Shown here: positions 18,269 to 26,827 of the stretch, piece after piece
Layout of the letters: the number at the start of each line of letters is the position of its first letter
How positions within the stretch are numbered: the stretch's first letter is position 1
DNA from: Pseudoxanthomonas sp. SL93
GTDB lineage: Bacteria; Pseudomonadota; Gammaproteobacteria; Xanthomonadales; Xanthomonadaceae
Length of the DNA stretch: 64,000 nucleotides
Assembly (NCBI RefSeq): GCF_026625825.1
Contig: NZ_CP113065.1
Span: forward strand, 3,162,001-3,226,000
Direction of reading: 5' to 3'
The notes under the pieces: generated by a model
Databases searched by the model: none
Told to the model about the DNA's origin: nothing
Seen by the model: only the letters and a program-made list of their open reading frames with translations
Translations under genes and position numbers: made by a program

Positions 18269-20345
18269 TTCCGTTGCCTTCCTTCTCGGCCTGGCCGCGG
18301 TGTGCTTCATTGGTGCCGGTTATGTCGGGTCGAACCTGCTGGCGTTGACCGTCACGCTGTTGATCGCCATCGGCTATCTGGCCGGCGCGCTCGAACTGCT
18401 GCGCTACCGGCGTGCCACCGCCGCGCTCGCCCGCAACATCTCCGCACTGTCGGAAGCCCCGCCCCGCCTGGAAGACTGGCTGGCCCCGCTCGATCCATCG
18501 CTCCGTCCCGCGGTGCGCCAGCGCATCGAAGGACACCGCGTGCCACTGCCTGGCCCGGCACTGACGCCTTACCTGGTGGGCCTGCTCGTCCTGCTGGGCA
18601 TGATGGGAACGTTGCTGGGCATGATGGCGATGCTGCGCGGAACCGGCCTGGCGCTGGAAACCGCCGCCGACCTGCAGGCGGTCCGCGATTCCCTCGCCGC
18701 ACCGGTGAAGGGGCTGGGCTTCGCCTTCGGCACCTCGATCGCCGGCGTGGCGACGTCGGCCATGCTGGGCCTGCTGTCCGCGCTGTGCCGGGGCGACCGT
18801 TTGCGGGTGGTGCAGGCACTGGATACGAAGATCGCCACCACGCTCCGCGTCCACTCGCAGGCGCACCAGCGTGACGAAGCATTCAAGCTGCTGCAGCGGC
18901 AGACGGAGCTGATGCCCGCGCTGATCGAGCGGTTGCAGGCGATGATGGCCACGCTGGAGCAGCAGGGACTTTCCGCCAGCGAGCGCCACGCGGCCCAGCA
19001 GGAGGCGTTCCATGCCAGGACGGAAGCGACCTACACGCAGCTGGCAGCCTCGGTGGAGCAGTCGCTGAGGAAGAGCATCTCCGACAGCGTGAGCGCTGCC
19101 AGCGATGCCCTGCAGCCGGTGATGGCGGCAACCATGGACGCCATCGCGCAGAAGACCGCGGCGCTGCACGACATGGTGACGCTCGCCGTGGACCGGCAAC
19201 TGCAGGCGCTCTCGGGGGGGCTTGAAAGCACCACGCGCGACATTTCCACCCTCTGGAACGGTGCGCTGGCCGAACAGCAGGCATCGAACCGGACGCTCGT
19301 CCACGATCTGCGCGGTGCGATGGATCAGTTCGGCGCCACGTTCGCGCAGCGTTCGACGGATCTGCTCGACGGGGTTTCCGCTCGCCTCGATGCCACGACA
19401 GGCCATGTGGCGGAAGCCTGGAACCAGGCGTTGTCGCGGCAGCAGGACGTCAACACGGCATTGTCCGAGCGCAACCAGGCCGCACTGGCCGCCGCGACAA
19501 CCGCATTCGAACAGCAATCGGCATCGCTGCTGCGCACGGTGGATGCGTCGCACGCAGCCCTGCAGCAGGGCTTGGCCGAACAGGACCAGCAACGGCTCGC
19601 CGCGTGGACCGCTTCACTCGCGGCGATGGCAGCCGCACTGCGCGAGGAATGGGCGCAGGCGGGTACCGACGTCGCGCGCCGCCAGCAGGAGATCTGCGAC
19701 ACCCTGGCCAGGACGGCCGACGACATCGGCACGCGTGCGCAGGCACATGCCAACGCGACGATCGCCGAGATCTCCCGCCTGGTCGATACCGCATCGGAAG
19801 CCCCCAAGGCTGCCGCGGACGTGATCGCCGAGCTGCGCCAGAAGCTGTCCGACAGCATGGCCCACGACACGGCGATGCTGGAGGAACGCACGCAGTTGAT
19901 GGCCACCCTGGAGACGCTGCTGTCGGCGGTGAACCACGCCTCCCGCGAACAGCGCACGGCCATCGATGCACTGGTGGCCACGTCGGCGGACCTGCTGGAT
20001 CGCGTGGGCACGCGCTTCACCGAGCACATCCAGGCCGAGACCGGCAAGCTGGAAGCCGTCGCCAGCCAGGTCACGGTGGGCGCGGTGGAAGTGGCGAGCC
20101 TGGGCGAGGCGTTCGGCGCCGCCGTGCAGGTGTTCGGCGACAGCAACGACCGCTTGGCCAGCCGGCTGCATGCGATCGAGGACACGCTGGAGAAGTCGCT
20201 CGTCCGCAGTGACGAACAGCTGGCGTACTACGTCGCCCAGGCCAGGGAAGTCATCGACCTGAGCCTGCTGGCGCAGAAGCAGATCATCGAGGACATGCGC
20301 CAGCTGGCGGGCCCGGCCGCGCTGGCCGGAGCGGAAGCGGCATGA
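18249..20345 (+). CDS. DUF802 protein: MotA/ZorA-like membrane stator with a long cytoplasmic coiled-coil tail
   Basis: Inner-membrane protein of 698 aa. Four hydrophobic helices: about 8-24, 28-51, 106-129 and 157-180. The third and fourth (L-L-G-M-M-G-T-L-L-G-M-M and F-A-F-G-T-S-I-A-G-V-A-T-S-A) resemble the pore helices of MotA, ExbB and TolQ. From about 185 to the end there is no membrane segment, only about 500 residues of alanine/glutamine/glutamate-rich helix typical of long coiled coils. This layout is that of ZorA of the Zorya defence system and of MotA-like stators with tails. It is overlapped by the next gene, a MotB/OmpA-like protein, by four bases. Start ATG 18249. I recognise DUF802 but know no experimental function; the motor role is inferred. 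Confidence 0.8.
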   Translation: MFRQLLDSVAFLLGLAAVCFIGAGYVGSNLLALTVTLLIAIGYLAGALELLRYRRATAALARNISALSEAPPRLEDWLAPLDPSLRPAVRQRIEGHRVPLPGPALTPYLVGLLVLLGMMGTLLGMMAMLRGTGLALETAADLQAVRDSLAAPVKGLGFAFGTSIAGVATSAMLGLLSALCRGDRLRVVQALDTKIATTLRVHSQAHQRDEAFKLLQRQTELMPALIERLQAMMATLEQQGLSASERHAAQQEAFHARTEATYTQLAASVEQSLRKSISDSVSAASDALQPVMAATMDAIAQKTAALHDMVTLAVDRQLQALSGGLESTTRDISTLWNGALAEQQASNRTLVHDLRGAMDQFGATFAQRSTDLLDGVSARLDATTGHVAEAWNQALSRQQDVNTALSERNQAALAAATTAFEQQSASLLRTVDASHAALQQGLAEQDQQRLAAWTASLAAMAAALREEWAQAGTDVARRQQEICDTLARTADDIGTRAQAHANATIAEISRLVDTASEAPKAAADVIAELRQKLSDSMAHDTAMLEERTQLMATLETLLSAVNHASREQRTAIDALVATSADLLDRVGTRFTEHIQAETGKLEAVASQVTVGAVEVASLGEAFGAAVQVFGDSNDRLASRLHAIEDTLEKSLVRSDEQLAYYVAQAREVIDLSLLAQKQIIEDMRQLAGPAALAGAEAA

Positions 20346-21004
20346 ACACCGATATCGACGCGGACGTCGGCGGCGAGGACGGGGCGTCGGCACCGGTCTG
20401 GGCGGCCTTCGGCGACCTGATGTCCGTGCTGCTGGGTGCCTTCGTGCTGATCCTGGTCGGCGTCATCGCGGTGCAGGTACAGCTGGAAACCAAGCTCAAT
20501 GAAGAAATCGCCCAGCGCAGGCTGGAGACGCAGCGCCGGCAGGCACTGGAGCAGGCACTGGCGGGCCCGTTGGCGGCCGGGCGCATCACGCTGGTGGACG
20601 GTCGCATCGGCATCCGGGGCAGCGTGCTGTTCGCGCTCAACTCCGACCAGTTGCAGCCCGAGGGGCGGGATGTGCTGAAGACGCTGGCGCCACCGCTCGC
20701 CACCTACCTGCGCGCACGCAACGAAGCGCTGATGGTGAGCGGCTTCACCGACGACCGGCAGGTGCGCGACAGCAACCGCGAGTTCGCCGACAACTGGGAA
20801 CTGTCCGCGCAGCGCGCGCTGACCGTCACGCGTGCACTGATCGCCGAGGGCGTGCCGGCGGGTTCGGTGTTCGCCGCGGCATTCGGTGCCCAGCAGCCCG
20901 TCGCTTCCAATGCCGACGAGGCGGGGCGCGCCAGCAACCGTCGCGTCGAGATGGCGCCCGTCCCGATGCGCCGACCCGTGACCTCCGCTTCCGATGGCAG
21001 GTAA
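20342..21004 (+). CDS. MotB/ZorB-like OmpA-domain protein
   Basis: Protein of 220 aa with one membrane helix at about 26-45 and a periplasmic OmpA domain at about 85-205. Directly at the start of the helix is W-A-A-F-G-D-L-M-S-V-L-L, with Asp25 in the place of the proton-carrying Asp32 of MotB (A-D-F-M-T-A-M-M). The OmpA part has the peptidoglycan-binding motif N-W-E-L-S-A-Q-R-A and ends with N-R-R-V-E-M. This is the standard plan of a stator B subunit: ion-carrying Asp, short linker, cell-wall anchor. It overlaps the DUF802 gene by 4 bases and the DUF2894 gene by 11, indicating coupled translation. Confidence 0.88.
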   Translation: MNTDIDADVGGEDGASAPVWAAFGDLMSVLLGAFVLILVGVIAVQVQLETKLNEEIAQRRLETQRRQALEQALAGPLAAGRITLVDGRIGIRGSVLFALNSDQLQPEGRDVLKTLAPPLATYLRARNEALMVSGFTDDRQVRDSNREFADNWELSAQRALTVTRALIAEGVPAGSVFAAAFGAQQPVASNADEAGRASNRRVEMAPVPMRRPVTSASDGR

Positions 21005-21647
21005 TGCCTTGCCCGCCCGCGCGCAGCTTGATGCCTGGCGCGCGCAGGGTGACGACGGCTGCGATCCGATTGCGTTCCAGCGTCTGGTGGCGCTGGAACG
21101 ACGCCTGGACGCGCATGAGGGTGAAGCGAGGCGGCTGCTGGAAGAGCGGTTGTCCCACCTGATCAAGGTCTATGCGGACGCGCTTGCAGGTGCGCCGTCA
21201 AAGGCCGTACAGGCGCGGTCCGCCCCTGTGCCATTGCGTGGGCCGCTGGGCGCATTGGCCGATGATCTCGCCGAACGCGCCGCGCAACAGCAAGGCGACA
21301 CCGTGATGGACGGAGTGATGACCCCCGAGGCGCTGCCCGAACCGGCTGCGCTGGAGGACGTCCGCAGGATCTGGGCCGGCGTGCGCGCCGACAGCCAGAT
21401 GCGGCGCTCCCTGCAGCCTTCCGCCGCCGACACCGGTCCGCTCAACTCGAGCAGCCTGGTGCACCGCTCGCTCATGCTGATGCGTGACCTGTCGCCCGGC
21501 TACCTGCAGCACTTCCTGGCCTACCTGGATGTCCTGTCCTGGCTGGAGCAGATGCGCGACGGGGGCGTTGTCGCGGCGGGTGGCCCTTCCCCACGGGACA
21601 AGGGCACGGCGCGCGTGCGCAGCAAGCCACGAAAGCGCAGCAAGTAG
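20994..21647 (+). CDS. DUF2894 family protein, last gene of the motor-like operon
   Basis: Cytoplasmic, largely helical protein of 217 aa with a basic C-terminal tail (R-S-K-P-R-K-R-S-K). No catalytic motif, signal peptide or membrane segment is visible. The DUF2894 family is recognised by the segment S-S-L-V-H-R-S-L-M-L-M-R-D-L-S-P-G-Y-L. It overlaps the OmpA-like gene by 11 bases. The basic tail might contact nucleic acid or the acidic coiled coil of the DUF802 protein; both are guesses. Confidence 0.75.
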   Translation: MAGNALPARAQLDAWRAQGDDGCDPIAFQRLVALERRLDAHEGEARRLLEERLSHLIKVYADALAGAPSKAVQARSAPVPLRGPLGALADDLAERAAQQQGDTVMDGVMTPEALPEPAALEDVRRIWAGVRADSQMRRSLQPSAADTGPLNSSSLVHRSLMLMRDLSPGYLQHFLAYLDVLSWLEQMRDGGVVAAGGPSPRDKGTARVRSKPRKRSK

Positions 21648-21694
21648 CACCCCTTTTCAGTGCCCGGGCGATCGCCAGCGTGCGATGCCGTCAC

Positions 21695-21729
21695 TTGGCA
21701 GACGCTCGGGTGATACTATACCCCAGTAT
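21695..21729 (+). promoter_or_regulatory. frmR promoter with overlapping FrmR (CsoR-type) operator
   Basis: A -35-like TTGGCA (21695-21700) and a -10-like TATACC (21717-21722) are 16 bases apart. The -10 is embedded in ATACTATACCCCAGTAT (21713-21729), a near-palindrome with the C-tract and flanking TACT/AGTA of operators bound by the CsoR/RcnR/FrmR family. FrmR bound here would block its own operon until formaldehyde modifies it. Confidence 0.7.
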
Positions 21730-21748
21730 TGCATCAGGACCCGTCGCC

Positions 21749-23186
<1,438 letters not shown>

Positions 23187-23193
23187 TGGCCTT

Positions 23194-23319
23194 GCCTTCT
23201 CCCTCCGGGAGAAGGTGCCCGCAGGGCGGATGAAGGTGCGGCGAAGTCCGCATGTCTCAGGCGGCAGCGCCTCCGCCGCACCCTCACCCCAACCCCTCTC
23301 CCGGCGGGAGAGGGGCTAC
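23194..23319. repeat. Intergenic inverted-repeat element, family B
   Basis: Two short hairpins facing each other: CCTTCTCCCTCCGGGAGAAGG near 23195-23215 and CCCTCTCCCGGCGGGAGAGGGG near 23295-23316, joined by text with GGGCGGATGAAGGTG and CACCCTCACCCC. A related copy lies at 40.38 kb and a half copy at 55.99 kb. This element is inserted between frmA and frmB within the operon. Confidence 0.75.
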
Positions 23320-23333
23320 AGCAGGAGCTTGTG

Positions 23334-24170
23334 ATGACACTTGAACGCATCGAACACCGCGCCTGCTTCGGCGGCTGGCAGGACGTCTACCGCCATCGTT
23401 CCGCCGTGCTTGGCTGCGACATGACCGTGGGCGTGTACCTGCCACCGCAGGCCGCCCACGGCCCGTGCCCCGTGCTGTACTGGCTCAGCGGCCTGACCTG
23501 CACCGAGCAGAACTTCATCACCAAGGCCGGCGCGCAGCGTTACGCCGCCGAGCACGGCATCATCCTGGTCGCGCCGGATACCAGTCCGCGCGGTGACGAG
23601 GTGGCCGATGCCGAGGGCTACGACCTGGGCAAGGGCGCGGGCTTCTACGTCAACGCGACGCAGGCGCCATGGGCGTCCCACTACCGCATGTACGACTACA
23701 TCGCCGACGAGCTGCCGGCGCTCGTGGAAGCGAATTTTCCCCTCACCGGTGCCCGCGCGATCAGTGGCCACTCGATGGGCGGGCATGGCGCGTTGATGCT
23801 TGCGCTGAAGAATCCCGGACGCTACCGCAGCGTGTCTGCGTTCTCGCCGATCGTCGCGCCGTCGCAGGTGCCATGGGGCCAGAAGGCGTTCGCCGCCTAT
23901 CTCGGAGACGATCGCGAGGCGTGGAAAGCCTACGACACGGTCGAGCTGATCAGGCACGCAACGGAGAAGCTGCCGCTGCTGGTCGACCAGGGCGACACGG
24001 ATGAATTCCTCGACGGCCAGTTGAAACCGCAGCTGCTGCAGTCCGCGGCACACGCCGCAGGCCATCCGCTGACGCTGCGCCTGCAGCCCGGGTACGACCA
24101 CAGTTACTATTTCATCGCCAGCTTCATCGGCGACCATCTTGCCCATCACGCGGAGGCCTTGCATCGATGA
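23334..24170 (+). CDS. frmB: S-formylglutathione hydrolase
   Basis: Esterase-fold hydrolase of 278 aa that releases formate and glutathione from S-formylglutathione, the step after FrmA. The nucleophile is Ser147 in G-H-S-M-G-G; the catalytic Asp is expected in D-Q-G-D-T-D-E-F and the His in [20 protein letters not shown] is the family hallmark. ATG 23334 is preferred to GTG 23331 because AGGAG at 23323 is then at proper distance. Its stop overlaps the next ATG by four bases. Confidence 0.95.
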   Translation: MTLERIEHRACFGGWQDVYRHRSAVLGCDMTVGVYLPPQAAHGPCPVLYWLSGLTCTEQNFITKAGAQRYAAEHGIILVAPDTSPRGDEVADAEGYDLGKGAGFYVNATQAPWASHYRMYDYIADELPALVEANFPLTGARAISGHSMGGHGALMLALKNPGRYRSVSAFSPIVAPSQVPWGQKAFAAYLGDDREAWKAYDTVELIRHATEKLPLLVDQGDTDEFLDGQLKPQLLQSAAHAAGHPLTLRLQPGYDHSYYFIASFIGDHLAHHAEALHR

Positions 24171-24523
24171 GCCCTGATCCTGCCGGCGCGTCGCCTGGAC
24201 CGCTGGTGTTCTATGTCCGTTTGCGCGTGAAGCCGGAGCGTATCGACGAATGGCTGCAGGCGGTCCGCGGCATCGTCGACGCCATGTCGAAGGAGGACAC
24301 GTTCCTGTCGTGCACACTCCATCGCGACGCAAACGATCCGACGCTGTTCACGCTGTACGAGCGCTGGGCCGAGCCGGACGTCGCCACCTTCCTCGCGCGG
24401 CAGGACACGCCCTACCGTCGTGATTACGAGGCGCGGCTGCCCGATCTGCTGCAGGGGCCGCGCGAGCCGCAGGTGCTGGTGCCGTTGGCCCACTGGCCTG
24501 CGGATCACTCCGGCAAGGCGTAG
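24167..24523 (+). CDS. Antibiotic biosynthesis monooxygenase (ABM) domain protein
   Basis: Small ferredoxin-like fold protein of 118 aa; relatives (YgiN-type) act as quinol monooxygenases or unknown dimers. The ABM core is at about 14-105, with [16 protein letters not shown] and L-Y-E-R-W. It overlaps frmB by four bases, so it belongs to the formaldehyde operon, but a role there is not known. Its 3' end overlaps the convergent Dph6-like gene by 19 bases. Confidence 0.82.
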   Translation: MSPDPAGASPGPLVFYVRLRVKPERIDEWLQAVRGIVDAMSKEDTFLSCTLHRDANDPTLFTLYERWAEPDVATFLARQDTPYRRDYEARLPDLLQGPREPQVLVPLAHWPADHSGKA

Positions 24524-25188
24524 TCGGTAAAGGCGAAGCGCTCGTCGCGCAGTTCGGTATCGCCCTGGGTCAACCGCAGCGACGCATCGAACATCGGGCC
24601 CGCCCACACGCAGGTGTGGAACTCGCCGTTCTCGCCGCACGGATCCACAGTCGCGGGCAGCGCTCCGAGCAGCGCACGGTCGAAGGCACGCCCGGCGAAG
24701 GCCGCGTCCAGTTGCTGCGTGTCGATGCAGCAGACGTCCGCACGCAATCCCCCCGCGATCATCTCGCGCGCCAGCGATGCCGTGTCGCTTCCGAACAGCG
24801 GCGTCATGACCTTCCACCCGAGGGGTTCGAGGTTCTGAACGCGATAGGCGCGGACATCCTCGAGGAACAGGTCACCGAAAGCCATCGTGCGCAGTGCCGG
24901 CCAGCGTTGCGCGGCGCGTGCAAGCGCCTCCGTCATCGCGCGCGCGTAGTCGTCGTTGCTGCAGGCGGCCGGGATCATCGCCTCGATCAGCGGCAAGTCG
25001 GCGGCGCGCGCCTGTGCGTGAAGTACGCTGCGGCGGATGCCCTGCATCGAGACCCGATCGTAGTCGCGCGTCACCGTGGTCAGCAGTCCCACCACCGCCA
25101 CGTCGTCGCGCTGACGCAGGACATGCAGCGTCCACGCTGCATCCTTGCCGCCGCTCCACGACAGCAGTACCGGCGTGCGATGGTCCAT
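24505..25188 (-). CDS. Dph6-related ATP pyrophosphatase (PP-loop ligase)
   Basis: PP-loop ATPase of 227 aa related to the diphthine-ammonia ligase Dph6 and to the archaeal MJ0570 group. The nucleotide motif S-W-S-G-G-K-D is at 10-16. Further family segments are G-D-L-F-L-E-D-V-R and the terminal E-N-G-E-F-H-T-C. Bacteria lack diphthamide, so the real substrate must differ and is unknown. It is convergent with the ABM gene and overlaps it. Confidence 0.85.
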   Translation of the reverse strand: MDHRTPVLLSWSGGKDAAWTLHVLRQRDDVAVVGLLTTVTRDYDRVSMQGIRRSVLHAQARAADLPLIEAMIPAACSNDDYARAMTEALARAAQRWPALRTMAFGDLFLEDVRAYRVQNLEPLGWKVMTPLFGSDTASLAREMIAGGLRADVCCIDTQQLDAAFAGRAFDRALLGALPATVDPCGENGEFHTCVWAGPMFDASLRLTQGDTELRDERFAFTDYALPE

Positions 25189-25221
25189 CAGGATGCGGGA
25201 AGGTCGTGCCGGTGCGGCGCG

Positions 25222-25566
25222 TCAGGCGGCCGACACATCGCGCAGCTCCCAGCCGTGGCCGGCCAGCAGGCGCAGGCGATGCTTCAGTACCTGGCCGGGA
25301 ATCGAGGACGTGGCGACCAGCATGATGCGCAGGTCGTCCTGCTGTCCCGAGACGGTGGCCCCGGCATCCACCACGCCCAGGCCGGGGTCCACTTCGTCCG
25401 GCTCGTCCTGGCGGTCGCGCCAGCGATCGAACAGGGTGCTGGTGCGCAGCGCGTTCTGCAGTTGGGTGGCGAATTCCTCGGCGCCGTGGGCGTCGAAACT
25501 GAAAGCCGGATCCCCGCCGCGTGCACGGCTGGGGTCCGGCAGACTGATGTAATAACGCACCGCCAT
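25222..25566 (-). CDS. Conserved hypothetical protein
   Basis: Acidic cytoplasmic protein of 114 aa with no signal peptide, membrane helix or known motif that I recognise. It begins M-A-V-R-Y-Y-I-S-L-P-D and ends W-E-L-R-D-V-S-A-A; codon use has the high third-position GC of real genes here. It lies 33 bases upstream of the Dph6-like gene on the same strand and may be co-transcribed with it. Confidence 0.65.
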   Translation of the reverse strand: MAVRYYISLPDPSRARGGDPAFSFDAHGAEEFATQLQNALRTSTLFDRWRDRQDEPDEVDPGLGVVDAGATVSGQQDDLRIMLVATSSIPGQVLKHRLRLLAGHGWELRDVSAA

Positions 25567-25621
25567 GGCACCCTCGGCTCTTGTCCTGCCGATAGAGTAG
25601 CGGGCGTGCGTTAGGCCGTCG

Positions 25622-26569
25622 TTATGTCGCCTTGAAGGTGTGGGGTTCGGACGCGAAGCCGACCACCACCGCGCCCTTGCCCACGTTGACCATGCCGGTC
25701 AGGCTCATGACGCTCTCGAAGACTTCCACCTTGTTGTTCTCGCAGATGTCGCGCAGGCGCTGGTAGCCGGGCAACGCGCGCATCTCCGCCAGCTCGCCGC
25801 CGTAGCTCAGGCACACCGTCGGGGTCATCAGCCCCTTCATCACCTGGCTACCGGCGAACTTGAACATCTGTTCCACCGCATTGTCGAAGCCCTTGATCTT
25901 CGCCACCGGCTCGGTGACGCCGGCATGGCCGTGCAGGACCGGCTTGATGTCCAGCGCGCTGCCCAGCGCCGCACTCAACAGGCCCACGCTGCGGTCGCCC
26001 TTGGTGCGGGCGCGGGCGCGCAGGTAATAAAGGTCGCGCGGGATCATGTAGCCGTGGGTGTTGGCGGCCAGTTCCTCAAGGCGCACGCGGATCTGCTGCA
26101 CGCTGGCCCCGGCGGCGCGCATGCGCACGGCTTCCACCGCGGTGATGCCCTGGGCGGCGAACAGCGTCTGCGTGTCGATCACGCGCAGCGCGAACGGCGA
26201 GTTGTGCCCTGCCGCCTGGCGCACCGGCTTGTAGTCGTTGAGGATGGCGAAGCTGGCCTGCATCGCGTTCTCGTGGATCGGACTGCGCGTCTTGGTGATG
26301 GTCATGCAGAAGACGTGGTCGTAATCGATCACCAGCTGCCCAAGGAACAGGTCGCGGATCTGGTTGACGGTGAACGGCGTGGTCTCGGCCTCGTGCCCGC
26401 GCTCGGCCACGTGCGCGTGCAGGAAGCTCAGCGTGGCCTGCTCGTCGCGGTGGTCCGCCAGCACGGCCTCGCCGATGCGTACCGTGATCGGCAGGATGAC
26501 GATGTTGTTCTGTTGAAGATATTCCAGCGGCAAATCGCACGCAGAATCAATGACTATGCCTATGCGCAT
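25622..26569 (-). CDS. DegV family fatty-acid-binding protein
   Basis: DegV/FakB-like protein of 315 aa. Members bind a fatty acid in a two-domain fold and, where FakA exists, present it for phosphorylation. Seen: the N-terminal I-V-I-D-S-A-C-D-L-P, T-I-T-K-T-R-S in place of the usual T-I-S-S-x-L-S-G-T-Y, D-T-Q-T-L, and a long helical C-terminal lobe. The start at 26569 has a good Shine-Dalgarno sequence (GGGAGGGG, minus strand). No fakA lies nearby. It is divergent from a diguanylate cyclase gene with a Clp-type site between them. Confidence 0.88.
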   Translation of the reverse strand: MRIGIVIDSACDLPLEYLQQNNIVILPITVRIGEAVLADHRDEQATLSFLHAHVAERGHEAETTPFTVNQIRDLFLGQLVIDYDHVFCMTITKTRSPIHENAMQASFAILNDYKPVRQAAGHNSPFALRVIDTQTLFAAQGITAVEAVRMRAAGASVQQIRVRLEELAANTHGYMIPRDLYYLRARARTKGDRSVGLLSAALGSALDIKPVLHGHAGVTEPVAKIKGFDNAVEQMFKFAGSQVMKGLMTPTVCLSYGGELAEMRALPGYQRLRDICENNKVEVFESVMSLTGMVNVGKGAVVVGFASEPHTFKAT

Positions 26570-26741
26570 CTCAGCCCCTCCCGGCATCCGTCGCATTTAA
26601 TCGCGCAAAGCTATCCGACAATCCGTGGTGCAGCCGTCGCCAAAGTTCAGGACTGTGCTGCCAATCACAATAACGGACCTGCCTCACAATGTCGTTGGGG
26701 TCTGCGTAGGCTTTTGCCTGCGCCCCCTATCATTTCTTAAG

Positions 26742-26757
26742 TGTGACTTGTATCACA
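26742..26757. promoter_or_regulatory. Perfect CRP/Clp-type operator between degV and the diguanylate cyclase gene
   Basis: TGTGACTTGTATCACA is a perfect inverted repeat TGTGA-N6-TCACA, the consensus of CRP and of its Xanthomonadaceae homolog Clp. It lies 71 bases before the cyclase ATG and 173 bases before the degV start, in the only AT-rich part of this gap. Confidence 0.75.
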
Positions 26758-26827
26758 TAAATGGGTGAAGGAGGCTTGTCGCCCTGTGGTGGCGGACCGA
26801 CACTCCGACCTCAATGCAAGGGGACGC

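Noticed and set aside
17546..21647. Interpretation of the DUF802 operon as a true Zorya system
   Set aside because: ZorAB-like parts are present, but no ZorC, helicase ZorD or HNH nuclease ZorE gene is found in or around the operon, so only similarity of the motor plan is claimed.
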